This document shows, piece after piece, positions 1-13,600 of a stretch of DNA of 64,000 nt. The position numbers were made by a program, and so were the translations under genes. Numbering within the stretch: the first letter of the stretch is position 1; the number at the start of each line of letters is the position of its first letter. Origin of the DNA: Strigamia acuminata (lineage: Eukaryota > Arthropoda > Chilopoda > Geophilomorpha > Linotaeniidae); assembly GCA_949358305.1 (NCBI GenBank), contig OX442316.1:10912001-10976000 (forward strand). Reading direction: 5' to 3'. The notes under the pieces are model-generated. The model saw only the letters and a program-made list of their open reading frames with translations, had not been told where the DNA came from and ran no database searches.

Positions 1-996
1 CACTCTTTGTTGCCACATGACAGCAGTGGCCACATGGCTTATATTTCCCATGCACGCTCAAAAAACAAATCTTTTTTCAATTTTTATTTTAATTTTACCT
101 TTAATTAATATTGTTTAGCTATTTGTGACTTGTTGAGAGATTTGCTGGAAGTGTCACGCGTGTTTAAATATCTGCTTTGTTACTTTAGACACGTATTGTT
201 CTTGTTCGTAATCACATGTGTATCAAAAAAATGATTGAATTATTCATTGAAATGTGATAAGATTGCATTCATATGAAACTTCTAATAAATAAAATTAAAA
301 AATGTGTAAACTTTCACACAAATGTCAATGGCCACTTAAATTTCTGACCTCGAACTGTATCAAGTTCAAGGGCGTTTAATGGGGTGAAATTCTTGAAATA
401 TTTTCTGTTTCTGTGTGTAAAAAGTGTAAACTTTGTACATTTAGACCGACATAAATTTAAAAAATGATGGAAGTAAGAATAGTTGATGTTCTTGCTTTCC
501 TGTAAGGATGTAAGTCGAGTTTTAGCAGTTATTTTTAGATTTGTAATCAACAGTTGGCTATGAGAATGTGGTTATCATTTTAAACTTTTCTCGTATCTGT
601 TAAATAAATAAAACCGGGAGTTTATTTTGGATTGTGCGTTGCAAAATTATCTTTAGAATTTTAGCCTTTTCATTTTCGAGGTTGAAAAGTGAAATTTATT
701 TGAAAAAACATAAAATAAAATAAAAATTCCATTGTGGAATTTTATGGGCAAATACGAAACGAAACAAATAACTTGTTTTCAATCGATTTAAGACACATGT
801 TATCTATTTCACAATTTAACTAGAAAAAACCAGTTCTAATTCACAATAACATGAAAAACTTTTCTTTTATTGAAAGAAGTTTAAACTGAAACTTGTCCTT
901 CAAATGTCATTTGCACTAGGAAATTTAGCTCAATTAAGTGTTGTTACTCAATAAAATCTGTTGAATACATTTAAAGTTATTACTTTTATATTGTAG
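1..996. other. AT-rich stretch upstream of the first visible IDH exon
   Basis: No coding exon could be supported here. The IDH gene to the right needs at least one upstream exon carrying its start codon, because the first visible exon begins in the middle of a codon. No ATG-bearing exon with a phase-matching donor stood out. The missing exon may be in this stretch or left of the window. Confidence 0.5.
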
Positions 997-2680
997 ACAC
1001 GGGGAAGAGAATTGAAGTAAAAAATCCTGTTGTGGAGTTAGATGGAGATGAAATGACAAGAATAATATGGGAAAAAATTAAAGAAAAAGTATAAAATAAA
1101 AAAATAATAAAAAAAAAGTAACATTTTACAAACTTATCTATATTTATTGTAGTTAATTCTCCCGTATTTAAATGTGAAATGCATTTATTACGATCTTGGA
1201 TTACCGAACAGGGACTTAACTAATGATCAGGTAACCATTGATTCAGCTTTAGCTATCAGAAAATATAACGTGGGCATTAAATGTGCAACCATTACACCGG
1301 ACGAAACGAGAGTGGAAGGTAAAAACTTTCTAATTAAATAAAATGAATTGAATTGAATTAATTGTACTTTTTCCAAACTAGAATTTTCATTGAAGCAAAT
1401 GTGGTTGAGCCCAAATGGCACAATACGGAATATATTAGGTGGAACTGTGTTTAGAGAACCAATTATTTGCAAAACTATTCCTCGGCTCGTACCTGGGTGG
1501 ACCAAACCTATCGTGATTGGAAGACACGCACATGGCGATCAGTACAAAGCGAGTGACATGGTGTGTAGACGACCTGGAAGAATTGAATTAGTTTACACAC
1601 CCGACGATGGCGTGCCAGAGAAAATGGAAATTTTCGTTTTCAAGAAAGGAGGCGGGATTGCATTGGCTATGTACAATACGGACGAGGTACGTGGATAACA
1701 AAATCTAATATTCAAGCGATTAATTAATTTTTTTTTTGCAGTCTATTCGTGCTTTTGGACATTCCTGTTTTAATTACGCATTGCAAAAGAAGCGTCCTTT
1801 ATACATGAGTACAAAAAACACTATTTTAAAGAGATACGATGGAAGATTTAAGGATCTGTTTGAGGAAATCTATAATAAGTAAAAAAAATTAAATTTTTGT
1901 TGATATTTTTTACAAACGTTTTAATTTTTTAATTTTTATTTTTAACTTTAGGGGTTATAAAGATAAGTTTGAAGCTGAAGGTATTTGGTACGAACACAGA
2001 CTGATCGATGATATGGTAGCTCAAGCTTTAAAATCCAACGGTGGATTTATATGGGCATGCAAAAATTATGATGGAGATGTTCAATCTGATATAGTTGCTC
2101 AAGGTTATGGCTCACTCGGTTTGATGACATCGGTTCTCATTTGCCCCGATGGGAAAACTCTGGAATCGGAAGCAGCTCATGGGACGGTTACGAGACATTA
2201 CCGGGAACATCAGAAGGTATAATCGATTCGTGTGCTTTTGACGGTAATAAATATAAATCGCTTTTTTTTTATCAGGGGAATAAAACCAGTACAAATCCAA
2301 TTGCGAGTATTTTTGCGTGGACGCGTGGATTAGAACACCGAGCTCGATTGGATAATAACGGCGATTTGGAAAGGTGAGTGAGGTTGGGATGTTCGCACGT
2401 GTCAGTCGTTTAACGTGAATATTTTATAATTTAATTTCAAGCTTCACTCATATACTTGAGCAAGCGTGCATCGATACGGTGGATTCGGGTAAAATGACAA
2501 AAGATCTCGTTGGATGCGTTCACGGAATTAAAAAGTAAGAATTTAATGTTTGTTATTAGAGGTTTAAAGTTATTGTTTTTAATTTTTTTGTTTAGTGTCA
2601 AAGAGGGAATGTTTTTGCATACGATGGATTTCCTCGAAGCTATTGCAGAAAATCTGAATGTGAAGCTCGCTAATCAATGA
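997..2680 (+). CDS. Idh: NADP-dependent isocitrate dehydrogenase (5' end missing)
   Basis: Oxidatively decarboxylates isocitrate to 2-oxoglutarate and makes NADPH. Eight exons join in phase: 997-1088, 1153-1318, 1382-1686, 1742-1878, 1952-2216, 2276-2373, 2442-2534 and 2596-2680 (TGA). The product shows the family blocks [47 protein letters not shown] (metal-binding aspartates), [15 protein letters not shown] and [18 protein letters not shown]. The first visible exon starts with two bases of a split codon and has no usable ATG, so the N-terminus, and whether it carries a mitochondrial presequence, cannot be read. The segment after [13 protein letters not shown] and the C-terminus look more divergent than usual, which would fit a paralogue. 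An AATAAA follows at about 2962. The gene lies tail to tail with patronin. Family assignment is secure; the compartment is not. Confidence 0.94.
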
Positions 2681-4606
2681 CGAGTTAATTTCTAACTTAA
2701 GGAATTAATTTGAATTATTTTTACCATTAAATTTCTTAATTAATTCATTAATTCATCTATGCAAGTGCCATTTATTCTTTATACTCTCGATTTTTTAAAT
2801 AACTTAAAATATTTCTAATCTTTTTCTGAATTCAAATTTGTATGTACATTTTGTTATTTCATACTTCGATGTCACTGCACTCTTTTTTAAATTTAACTTT
2901 TAACTCGGAACTTATAGGTAATATGTTCATTTATATTAAAAAGGGTAATTTTTCTGTAAGAAATAAATTGATTTTTTTCTTATAAAAATAAATAAATAAA
3001 TTGTAAAAAAAAAATGTTTTAGCTGGTTTGAATTGAAAGTTTTGTTTTATTTTCACAGTTAATGCTGTTCATAAAACAGTTCAACACAGAAATAAAAAAT
3101 ATTACAAAAACAAAAGGCGAATACTGGTTATTGGGCTGAGATGTCTAAAAATTAATCAAAAATGAGCACCGCCTTTTACAGAAGTAGTGCCACGCCTTCC
3201 CAAACAATGTATTTGAAATGGTAAAAATCATTCAGAAAAATAATTGATTAGTAAATGCAAATATATTAAAATTCTTGGCGAACTTAAACTCGTAATAATT
3301 TTTTCACAGATTAGTTTTACAAAAGCATGGTCCTACCTCATTAATAACCATAATTATCATCAATTTTTTGTCAACACAAATAGAAAGAAACAATTTCGTA
3401 CATACACAATTAAATAAACTGAAACGAGACAGTTTTGAACAATTTCATTAATTTGTTACGTTGTTAAATTATATCATCATATATACACAAAAAATCTGCC
3501 AAGTTCAAACAAATTCATTCACTTGGTCATCTTTATTTGATCTTTAGATTTACCTTAATCATACATCACATCATGTACAAAACTAATGTCTCGATTATAC
3601 TATGAATATACCGATTTACACCGTTCATATACCGATTTTTAAAGCTTTCGAAGTCATTTCAAAACGTATAAATATTTGTATTACCCGTTGTCACACAAGG
3701 GCGGGGAAATTAAACCACTAACTTGAAAAAAAATCATTAAAAAAACACAACTAATTTATTGCAAAAATTTTTGATTTGACAATAAATAGAAAATCATTAT
3801 GCGAAGGAACAGAAAACTTAAAAGGTTCCAAAATCTAACTTGTTTATAGTGACGGTGCTAGTGTTAATGGATTAGATTTATACATGTATTCTAAATTTGG
3901 GGTATTGAATTTATTTTTTAAGCTGTAGATAATTTTGTCAAATTGAATAACTGTGTTCTTATTTAGGAAGCATCAAAACACATTCAATCAAAATATTTCG
4001 TATTAATTATAATGATTTAAACAGTCTTTTATTATTACTATTATTATTATGATTAAATTTTTCACTCATACGTTCAATTTTGACATAACGCAACTCATAC
4101 AACTCCTCGTTATGCAGTTTCCAATTCGTGGTACAATTCGGTCACCAAATAAAGAAAAATGCAAAAATCAATGCTTATTATAATTACACATCGTTACCGT
4201 TAATAATTAAAAATATTACAATTAAAAAAAAAATAATCAGTATATTCAAATATTAGTGCAGACAATTAATAAATATGATATAATACAAAGAGGAGTAGAA
4301 AAGTATTTGCCTGTTATCAAGAAATCATTATGTAAAAAAGCATCGATATTTCACTGTCCTTGCTTTCACACTTCATCGTCTATTATTCAATCAAAAACAA
4401 ACAAAAATAACGAAAATAAACCCAAGTTTCGGTATCGTCCTTCATCAAGCACATTCAAGCTAAAAACGAAAAGAAAACAAAAGAAAACAAGAGCAAACTA
4501 AAACACCTGGCTGAGCATCTCATCGGTCTCTTAACACATTTTTCACACTAAAAATGATGCGAAGCGGATTCACGATTAGCACCAAAAGCACTTTGAAACA
4601 ATTGTC
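2681..4606. other. Convergent 3' regions of IDH and patronin
   Basis: About 1.9 kb of AT-rich DNA between the IDH stop on the plus strand and the patronin stop on the minus strand. It holds short open frames without family features, and poly(A)-signal-like hexamers for both directions (for example AATAAA at about 2962 for IDH). It is best read as two 3' UTRs running towards each other. No further gene is supported. Confidence 0.6.
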
Positions 4607-7600
4607 TTAGTATAATTCCTTTTTAGGTAAAGTCCCTTTTTTTCCTTGCCATAACGTGTTGTGAATTGTGAAGGCATCAATGGTCACCGTTAGGTGTTTC
4701 GTCTGTATCTCCATAAAACTCTTGCCTCCAGAATTATACCTGAAAAAAAAAAAAAAAGCAATTTAAGTAAATCAAACATAAACACGCGCCCAAAAATCAC
4801 ATACTTAAAAAAGCGATCCATCATGTGCTGCATAACTTGTTTAGGACCCGTGCCGAATAGCTTAAAGACCTCGTCCCTTTCGGGATAGTAAGAATACAGC
4901 CCACGAAATTGGCAACCAGAATCACGGAAGAGAATGAGAAAATGTTTGCTATCACACTGAGCAATCTCCTAAATTCAAAATCAATCAATCAAAATGATAA
5001 TAAAACAAACAAATCAAATAATAAATTTACTTCAAGAGCACGTTTCTTCGTCTCTTGGTTAACAGCTCCTGCTAAAACTGTATTGATGGCATTGATAATA
5101 ATACCACGATTTGATTTAGCAGTCGGCTGTTTAAATAACTTTGGACCTAAAAAACAACAACAAATTAAAACTTGCAATTCTAACGAGCGAATAACGTTTT
5201 TAAACTAAACCTGTGTATTCCAAAGAAGTAGTAGAACAAGTGTCGCTCGCCGTGTCGCTCACATGGCCCCCCCTGCGTCCCACCAACCCGGGTGGCAAGC
5301 TGGGAGGCCCACCGCCAGGCGACAAAGGATTGCGATAAACGTACTGCCCCGGACTGGGTGCTCGGCGAGGTGGCGTGGACCGCCCTATTCCAACATCTAC
5401 TTCACTATATCCTCGGTAGGGACTCGTCTCACTGCTGTGACCTTCAAATTAATAAAAACAAATTAATTGATGGCCGCTCCCACTTAATAAACCGAATGTT
5501 ACTTGATAAATTCTGCTGGGAGCCCCTTCCGCCCGAGCTCGCTAAATTTAAATTCGAGGAACGTGATTCTGCCCCGGCCAAGGCTGATTCGTGTAAGGAT
5601 TTTGGCCTCTGTTTCGGCTGTTTCCCTCTACTTTTAGGTAAAGTCGATGTTTTCGTAACTTCGTTCGGTAATGGTTCTTGATCCTCCATCGCTTTTCTTT
5701 GCTTGTATTGATCCAGTATAGCTTGCCGCCTCGCTTTTTCGTCTTCTCGCTTTCTATCCGACATTTCCTGCTTGATTCTTTCTTGTTCTCGTCTTTGAGC
5801 CCCCTCAAGTTCCTGTTTGGCACGCTTGAACTCTTGTTCTTCTTTCCGCCGCAACGCGTTCAGAAGAATCCGTTCTTTCTTCTTCGCCATTTCGTCTTCG
5901 TCATCCTGTCGCCCAATTTAAAAAATTAATGTTAAACAATCCAAGTTATTAAACAAATATTAATTCCAACTTACATTCTCAGCTTGTCCACTTGGTTCAG
6001 CAATGACAAACCCCACCGGAGGTGTGTCTACAACCGTCGCCGAACTTATAGACGCAATTGGTTCACCAGAATCCGGTTGTAACTTCACATTCTGCTAAAA
6101 CAACAAAATAAAATAAATTAATATTATTACTAGTTCGGCATACATTCACAATTTCACATTTACTTCGACTTTCGGTGGTTTTGGCGACTGTTCCTTCGAC
6201 CGCGGTTCTAATCTTTCCACGGACGAAGCCCTGCTATTGGCTGTCGACACGTGAACCGAGTCGCCGTCCGCTTCCGTAGAAACATAGCCGTCTTCGTCAC
6301 GACTTGTCGAGCGCATAGTTTTCTTCATCCGTAAAGGCGGCTTTATCTTGCGCGGTTGATCGTCGTCGAAAGCGACGAAAAAACCTTTGTCACTACCAGC
6401 TGCGCACCGAACTGGTGGCGACAACGAAGACGACAACTCGTCGTCACTCATAACGCCTGGCGACCTTTCTTTTCTCTCCGATCCCTTGCCAACGTTCGGT
6501 ACCCGGAAGGTTCTCCCTATCACGGGCCTGTTTGGAGAAGTCGAATCTCTCACGCGGTAAGTCGAAGTATTCAGTCCGGATTCCGTGCTATTCAACGACC
6601 CATGTTCCATCTCTCCATCATCTTGTCGGTCCGACTCTATAAAATGCACGGCTTGTGGCTCCATGTACGATTCGTGTGGCGCTTGCACCGAAGCAGTTTT
6701 GCGAGGCGGCGCAGAACTATGAATCGAAGTCGGGCGTTGTGGACTTTGACTCATAGCCTGCTTCTGGTAAACCATTTGCGGCTGCTGTTGCGCGACTGAG
6801 GTCGGAGGTCCTTCGACGTGAAGTCTGAAAGGCACCGATTGTTGCGGAGGTGCGTAATGAGCATGCGGATGACCGTACATTTCTGTCGCGTGCTGACGTG
6901 GCTGATGTTGCGGCATTTGTTGATGGTAGGACACCTGGCCACCATACTGCGGGGGCTGCATGGTGTACGGAACGTAGGAAGTAAACTGTTCGTGATGAGA
7001 AGGTCCGTTTTGCGACGACTGCTGAGGTTGAGCCTGCAAACTAAACGCCTCGTGATGCTGTGGCTGACGTTGATGCTGTTGTTGCTGCATATAATTGTCC
7101 TGATTCATGTAGAAAGGACCACTGGACATTTGCTGTCCCATTTGGTGTCCCATTTGCTGACCCATTCGCTGTTGCATCGCTGGTTGTGAAGATACGTGAA
7201 CGTCGGGTCTGACCGCAACCACCGTGGGTGCCCAATGTCCCCGCTGTGCATTCTGTGCCGGCAATCTCATTTGATCTTCCGCCATCAGTCGTTGCGGCGA
7301 TTCCCACTGCTGTCGCGGGGGATGGCTGCCTTCGACGTAATATCCTTCGCTGGCGTGCGGCATCGGGACCATCCCGTTGTGCACGAGCCTCTGCATCTGA
7401 ACCTGTTGCTGACTGAGTCGTTGAATGTCGGTTTGCAGATCGCTCAAATTCGAGTTCAATCTCTCGAGAGATCGCGTGTACTCTTCGAACGAGACCCCGT
7501 CCACGTCGGGACTGGGCCGGTTCGAGTCGGAAGCACTCAAAGTGTCTACGGATATCTGACTTTCGAGCCATTTGTTCTGCACGGCGTTCAGGTTGTCGGC

Positions 7601-10600
7601 AATTTCTTCCAACGTGTAGGATTTGCCCTGCGCGCTGGACATGGGGCCTTCGTCCGAGGGCCCCCCGCCGCTCGCGGGCGAACTCAAATCGCCACTCGCT
7701 CCGCTGTCGGGTGTGTTTCTGCCGGAGCCTTTGCCTCTGCTGACAGCCTGAAGAAATGCAGCTTTGCCCACTTTTTGACGTGCGCGGTTTAAATTAAGTT
7801 CCATTTTTCGCTTCTCCGTTTCGATCCTCCTCCTCTTCTCTTCCAGCTTCAACCTCACGTTGTGTACTTGAGCAGCTAAAGGCGCGTCACTACTTCCGTC
7901 CGAGGGCGTCTCGAGCCCAGAGTCCAAACTCGGAGACACGGTGTTCGATGCAGTTTGCTGTTGAGACCACGTGGTGGTGGTGTTGGGCATAGATGCGAAC
8001 GTGGTGATTTTTTTCTCGGCGCTGTTTTTCTTTTGAAGAAAACTCGATTTTAGCGGGTGTCTGTTAGCATCGAAGTTGTGGTCGCGATCATGTTGCATGT
8101 AAACAATATTGATGCCACCTTTCTGCGTGTCCCTCAGTTTGGATAGTTGTGCAAAACTCGTCGTGTTTATCGCCTCTTTATTCTCCAAGACAATGTCGTC
8201 GTTGATTTCTTCTCCTTCGTCGCCGGTTTGAATGATGATGTATTGTGTCTTGTTGTCACCGCCTGGAACGTATAGTGTTGTTTTACTGAAATTCTGATTG
8301 GCCAATTGCTCTTCTAGCTCTCGATTATCGTGAAATCCTTCGTACGGGACGTAATTTCCGTCCTGGATGATCGGAATCCCGGCAGCTTTTGCGCTTTCCA
8401 GTGAATATTTGTCGGGATACGAAAAACTTTCACCAACCCGCGCCTGACTAATTTTCATGGAATGTTTTGGCACATTGTCGGCAGAATACGAAGTGTGCGT
8501 CAGCTGCTCAGGAGCACTGCGTAATCTGTTCTCCTTTCCTTCGTCCGAAGCGTATCTCCTGGGATTTTCAACTTTAGCCCGGCCTTGATTCTGAACGTTC
8601 TGAGGGCTCTGACTTAGTCTTCGCTCGTATTCGCCTCTTTCTTCTACTTTACTCTCTAAATTTGTTTTCTCCTTTGCCGGTTTCAGCTTGGCAGGTAATA
8701 ACTTCTCCTCCTCAAACTTCTTCGGTGATCTACAGCAAAAATAATAAAGTAAAGTAAAGTAAAGTAAAAAATACAATTTAATTTTTAAAAAAATGCAAGA
8801 TTCAATCAACTAATCTAGACTAAAATCATGTTGCTAAATGCAGTGCACGTACACGTAGTGTTGTAAATTTGACTACAAATCATAATAAAATCATAAGCAG
8901 AAATGCAGCTAAATGTAAGTATAACACACACACTCTCATATCTTATTACCTGCTCAATACCTCACCATCTTCCTCATCAAATTTGAAAGTGGTTGGTAAG
9001 GCTTCTTCCAAATGATTATCTACCCTTTAAGTGAGACATTTGCACTTATGAAAAAAGTGCTTTCATTGTGCAGCATTAAATATTAGTAGTAGAAATATTC
9101 AATCAACTGAAATTTCAAGTGACAGTCAGTGTTTGACGCAGTGTGTACTGACGTGACATTTGTGCGATTGCGCAATATTTTAAATAATGTATAGCATTAA
9201 TATATAACTCGTATAATTCTAAACATATGTAGTATAATATATTTAAAAAAAAAACCCATCATGTTCTTACCTACTGTATATTTCATCAGACTCATCAAGT
9301 GCGATCCTATCAGGCACTTTATTAGAAACTGGCGGAGTAAAACCTCTGTTGCGATGTACGAAATAAATATCGGGCTCGGAATCAGCCTCAGTTGGAAACC
9401 TTACATTAAAAACAATTCAATTTAAACAAATTAAAAAACTAAACAACAAAATTTATTTTACCTGTTTTCGCCATTTGAAGTTCTTTCGCCTTCCCGAGAT
9501 TTCACACGAGACTCGGCCTGCTGATCAGGAATTGGTTTACTAACTTCTAACAGAGAATGTGTCCTCCGCATGGAATTAGAGTCTCCAGGACTTGTTGCAG
9601 GCTTGTTGTTCATTCCCGAGTGACCGTATTGACCTCTAGAGCCTATAAAATCATTTAGACGGTTAATATTTATTTTTGATTAATTTCTTTTGGCGGTATT
9701 ACCTTCATGAACGCTATTTCTTTTAGCTCGTTCTAAAGTCCGACTTTCGGGTTGACTAACTACTTGTCTCCGTGGAAACATCGGTTCTTTAACTGTTTGT
9801 GGACTTACAGCAGACTTTGGACTGGAAATTTCCATTTTTATTTATTAGATTTTATTTTTTAAGTGTGTTAAATTGTATTTCTAACCTAATTCGATTAATA
9901 TCTGGCATGCTGCTGTAAGCGCTACTTCTTAAATCCGGAATAGGAGACACTGATGATTGTTGAAACATTCGTTTACTCCCGGCTAAACCAACCAGCGGTA
10001 AAAAAGCTCTACTATTTTGGACTAAAACGATAAAAATTAATTTTTGCACACAACAAAATTATTATTACAACAATCACCTTCATCCGTTTCTTCGGGAGAA
10101 TTAAGCTGTACACATCTAGCGGGTTTAATTTCAAGTAGGAAGAACAGATCGGACAAAAAACCTAAAATATTTTGCCGTACAGAACTTAAAATACAGAGAA
10201 AATAAAAACAAATATATTTAGAAATTATTTTAAAAAATATATTATATAATTCCTATTAACCTATGTTGATAAACTAAATCTTCTAGCGTTAAAAAACAAG
10301 GGTTAAATGGCAAATGATCCCGGCAAAACTTCTGTACTAGTTGAAGATTATAAAGTGAATCGGACATCGTCATTGGTGAGCTGTAGCAAATATCTGCAAA
10401 ACCGAGCATTGTATTAAAATTTGTATTAAAATTCACAAAAACATTGATAACAAGCATTACCTTGCCATTTAAAATGAGAAGGACAATAAAAACTTAACAC
10501 TGTTGCTAGACAACAACCATCACTTAGGTCAGACAAGTCTCGTAAAATTGGAATAGATGGCGGTGATAGATCCATGTAACGTCCACTCTAAAAAATAACA

Positions 10601-13600
10601 AATATAAAATTCAAATTCAAATTTACACAATCTTTGTAACTACTTTATTTTAAATAAATTGCATTCTATAAACAAAACAATCTGTGAGTCAAATAAAATA
10701 AAAATCAATGAAAATCAAACACAAAAAATAAATCTAAAAAAATAATTATTAGTTAAGAAAAAAATAAAAAATAAAAAATAAATTTGCTTTAAACAATTCG
10801 TAGTGCCACATGCAGTGAGTACAGACATCCTAATCAACAATTCTACCTTCCCATCTTCAGCTTTGCTATCTGATTCATCTCCACCTTTCTTTTTACTGTC
10901 ATCATCTTTCAAGTTGGATTCAGTATTTTGTTCTTTCTTATCCTATTATTTACATACATTATTGTTTAAAACTTCCATCAAAATGACACGCTATAAAAAT
11001 ATTTCAACGAAAAACCGAATATTAAATACGAAAACCCATAATTACCTTATGAATCTCTGGATCATACGCATGCAATTCCTCCTCAATTCGATGTTTCATT
11101 TTCACACACGCTTTATTAATCCATAATACCAACGCCTCTTCGTTATCAGCTGGTAACTCACTACTCGCACTAAACGAGCTAAACTTCCTGCAAATTACAC
11201 AACAAACCAATTAAAAATTCTCATTTTAACAAACAAAACCATTTAAAACCAAATTACTTTATAGCCTGCACAATCCTTTCGGTTGTGACCGTTTCTTTTA
11301 TATACAGAGCCATTATGGCCTCTATTACAGCCATGTGTGCGCTCTAAAAATAAATGTAAAAAATTATTATAAAAAAAATTCAATTTTTTTTTATTACCAT
11401 TCTTATCGGTGATGTTTGAATGAGCACAGTCTCTGTAAGGGCTACATCGGATGGTTCAGCCACGTAAACTCCCTTCCTCGCCAGCGCTTGAATCACACCC
11501 CAGTGATTGAGTCGATGGTAATTTGGATCTGCATAGATGTTACCCAAAGCTAAGCAGTAACATTCGGCACTAGCTAGAGCATGGATGATCACAGGCTTCA
11601 GTTGGTCTTGATCCTAGAAAGACAAGTCACAATTACTACTCCAATTTCTTTTCAAACAAACATGACCTGAATGAATAAAAAATCCGAGAACAAAAGCTCG
11701 ACAACATACCTCATGATCTTTGTAATATGGCTCTTTGAGGTCATCAGGAACCTTGTTGTTATTTGCTTTAGCAATAAGCCACAAAATGGAGGATCGTTGC
11801 TTGGCCTGAAAGTTGATCGAAGAAAAATGTGGTGAATTATTTATCTTAACAACACTTCTAACTGTTGAGAAGAATAAAATTTGTGTACGAGGAAAAAGTT
11901 TCCCATACACAATAAAGCAATTATATCGCCAATAAGGTGTGACTAACCAAACAAAACAACAAATAAATGCAGCGTTAAAAGAATTTCTCTAAGGTAAGTC
12001 AGTATTTTTTAATAATAAGATAAGAAAAAATATTCTTCTTAAATTAACTTTTTTTATTGTTTTCATTACAAGGTCACAAATAGTAACTATTTTCGGTCAC
12101 GGTTAACGACAAATGACTACATGTATAAACCTATAAACCTACCTGTTAAACGACACAAGGTAAATAACCTTCAATATTAATTTTTAGAAGTTAAACGAGT
12201 TCAAAGTTTTCTGTCGCCTTGGAAACTAAATTCACAATATACACATTCCAATTCCAATTGACAGGATGTAGATAAATACCATGCTTTTGTCAACCGGTTT
12301 CTATTTATTTATACAAAACTTTGATCGAAAAATATTGAAAATTTTATAAACTTTTTATTTAAAAAATTAACAATTAACACCCAAAAAAAAATAAAAAAAT
12401 GGGGTCAATGTCGGACAAACAATCAACACAACACTTGATTCCACATGAGATGAAACATTCCACCTTTTCGCTTTTTTCTACCTTGCCTATTGTATTCAAA
12501 TTGTACATCGCGTATGTAATTTGTTTATCCTTTCCCATTAAAATAAAATCCCATTATGTCACAAACAAAAAAAAATTCCACCCCACTTAATCCTTTTAAA
12601 GGAATAATGTCCCAGTGGAGACATCTTAACCCTGTACGCTCAGAACTGAGCACTCCCTGGAAACATGCCAAACAAGTAGTAATGGCTGCCACGAGATGCA
12701 CCTGTTGTTTTGAATGCCACATAGCAATAAAAATTTCACACAAAAATAAACAAATACCAACGAGCACTTTAATCCTTTCAAAAATGAACAAAAATCAAAT
12801 TTTTCCAATTGAATTTTTACCAATAAATCGCTAAAATACCCAAACTTTCCACCATTTTCCACCGCGATTCGTTTCCAACTCAAATACCACGCCACGCCGT
12901 CACCAATCCGCACAAATCCCCACCAAAATAACCACAAAAACGACAAACATACCAACAGAAGTTGTTGATCAGTTCTATCCCGGAGTACGAAGAGCACCAT
13001 GTTTGAGCAGGAAGTTCTCCACAACACGTTAAAAGAGTTTTTAAAAAAAATACACAAAAAAAAAGAAGCTCAGACTAGAATCCAAAATATAGGAAGGAGA
13101 TGCAAATGTAATTAAATTTTTTCAACCATCTTATCAAATGGTAAGCCTCGAACTGGCGACCCAGGGCATGCTTAGAAGTGGGCGTAAAACCTGTTTTAGC
13201 CCAAAGTTTCAAAACGGGGCCCACTTACTTAATAATTACTACGTCAAATTCATCTTAAACTTCGAGACAAAAACACTTTTTCTGACGTCATAAATTCTCA
13301 GGTCTTAAACGGGCAAAAAGGAAGGTCACCTTTCCATACAAGTCCATGATGCGAACTAGGCCAAGCTGGAAGGAGGAGCCCGAGAAATGTTTTTACTTTT
13401 TTTAAAAATAAAACAACTGTCTCAAATGTTTAACTCTTTTCCCTAAGAGGATACGTAAATTATGATATTAATCAATACTTTTATTTATTTATATTTATAT
13501 AAATTAAATTGATAAAAATTGAAGTGTGCCAGTGCTTTAAGCGCCCAATAAAATTCAATTATTTAATACCTGTGAAACTCATATCGGAAATCTCGGCTTT

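Noticed and set aside
7196..7792. Plus-strand ORF of 198 codons
   Set aside because: Antisense to the large patronin exon, whose reading frame is clearly the real one.
10184..10261. Apparent frame break at the AG near 10170 in patronin
   Set aside because: Using the acceptor that gives an exon start at 10184 instead restores the frame and the conserved SVRQNILGFLSDLFFLLE, so the gene is not broken.
12525..13057. Minus-strand ORFs of 88 and 143 codons in the first patronin intron
   Set aside because: Cys/Phe/Leu-rich random-looking translation; only the short ATG-to-donor piece at 12953-13000 was kept, as a candidate exon.
13137..13175. tRNA-like T-arm (CCAGTTCGAGG on the minus strand)
   Set aside because: No matching acceptor stem, D-arm or anticodon arm could be folded around it.
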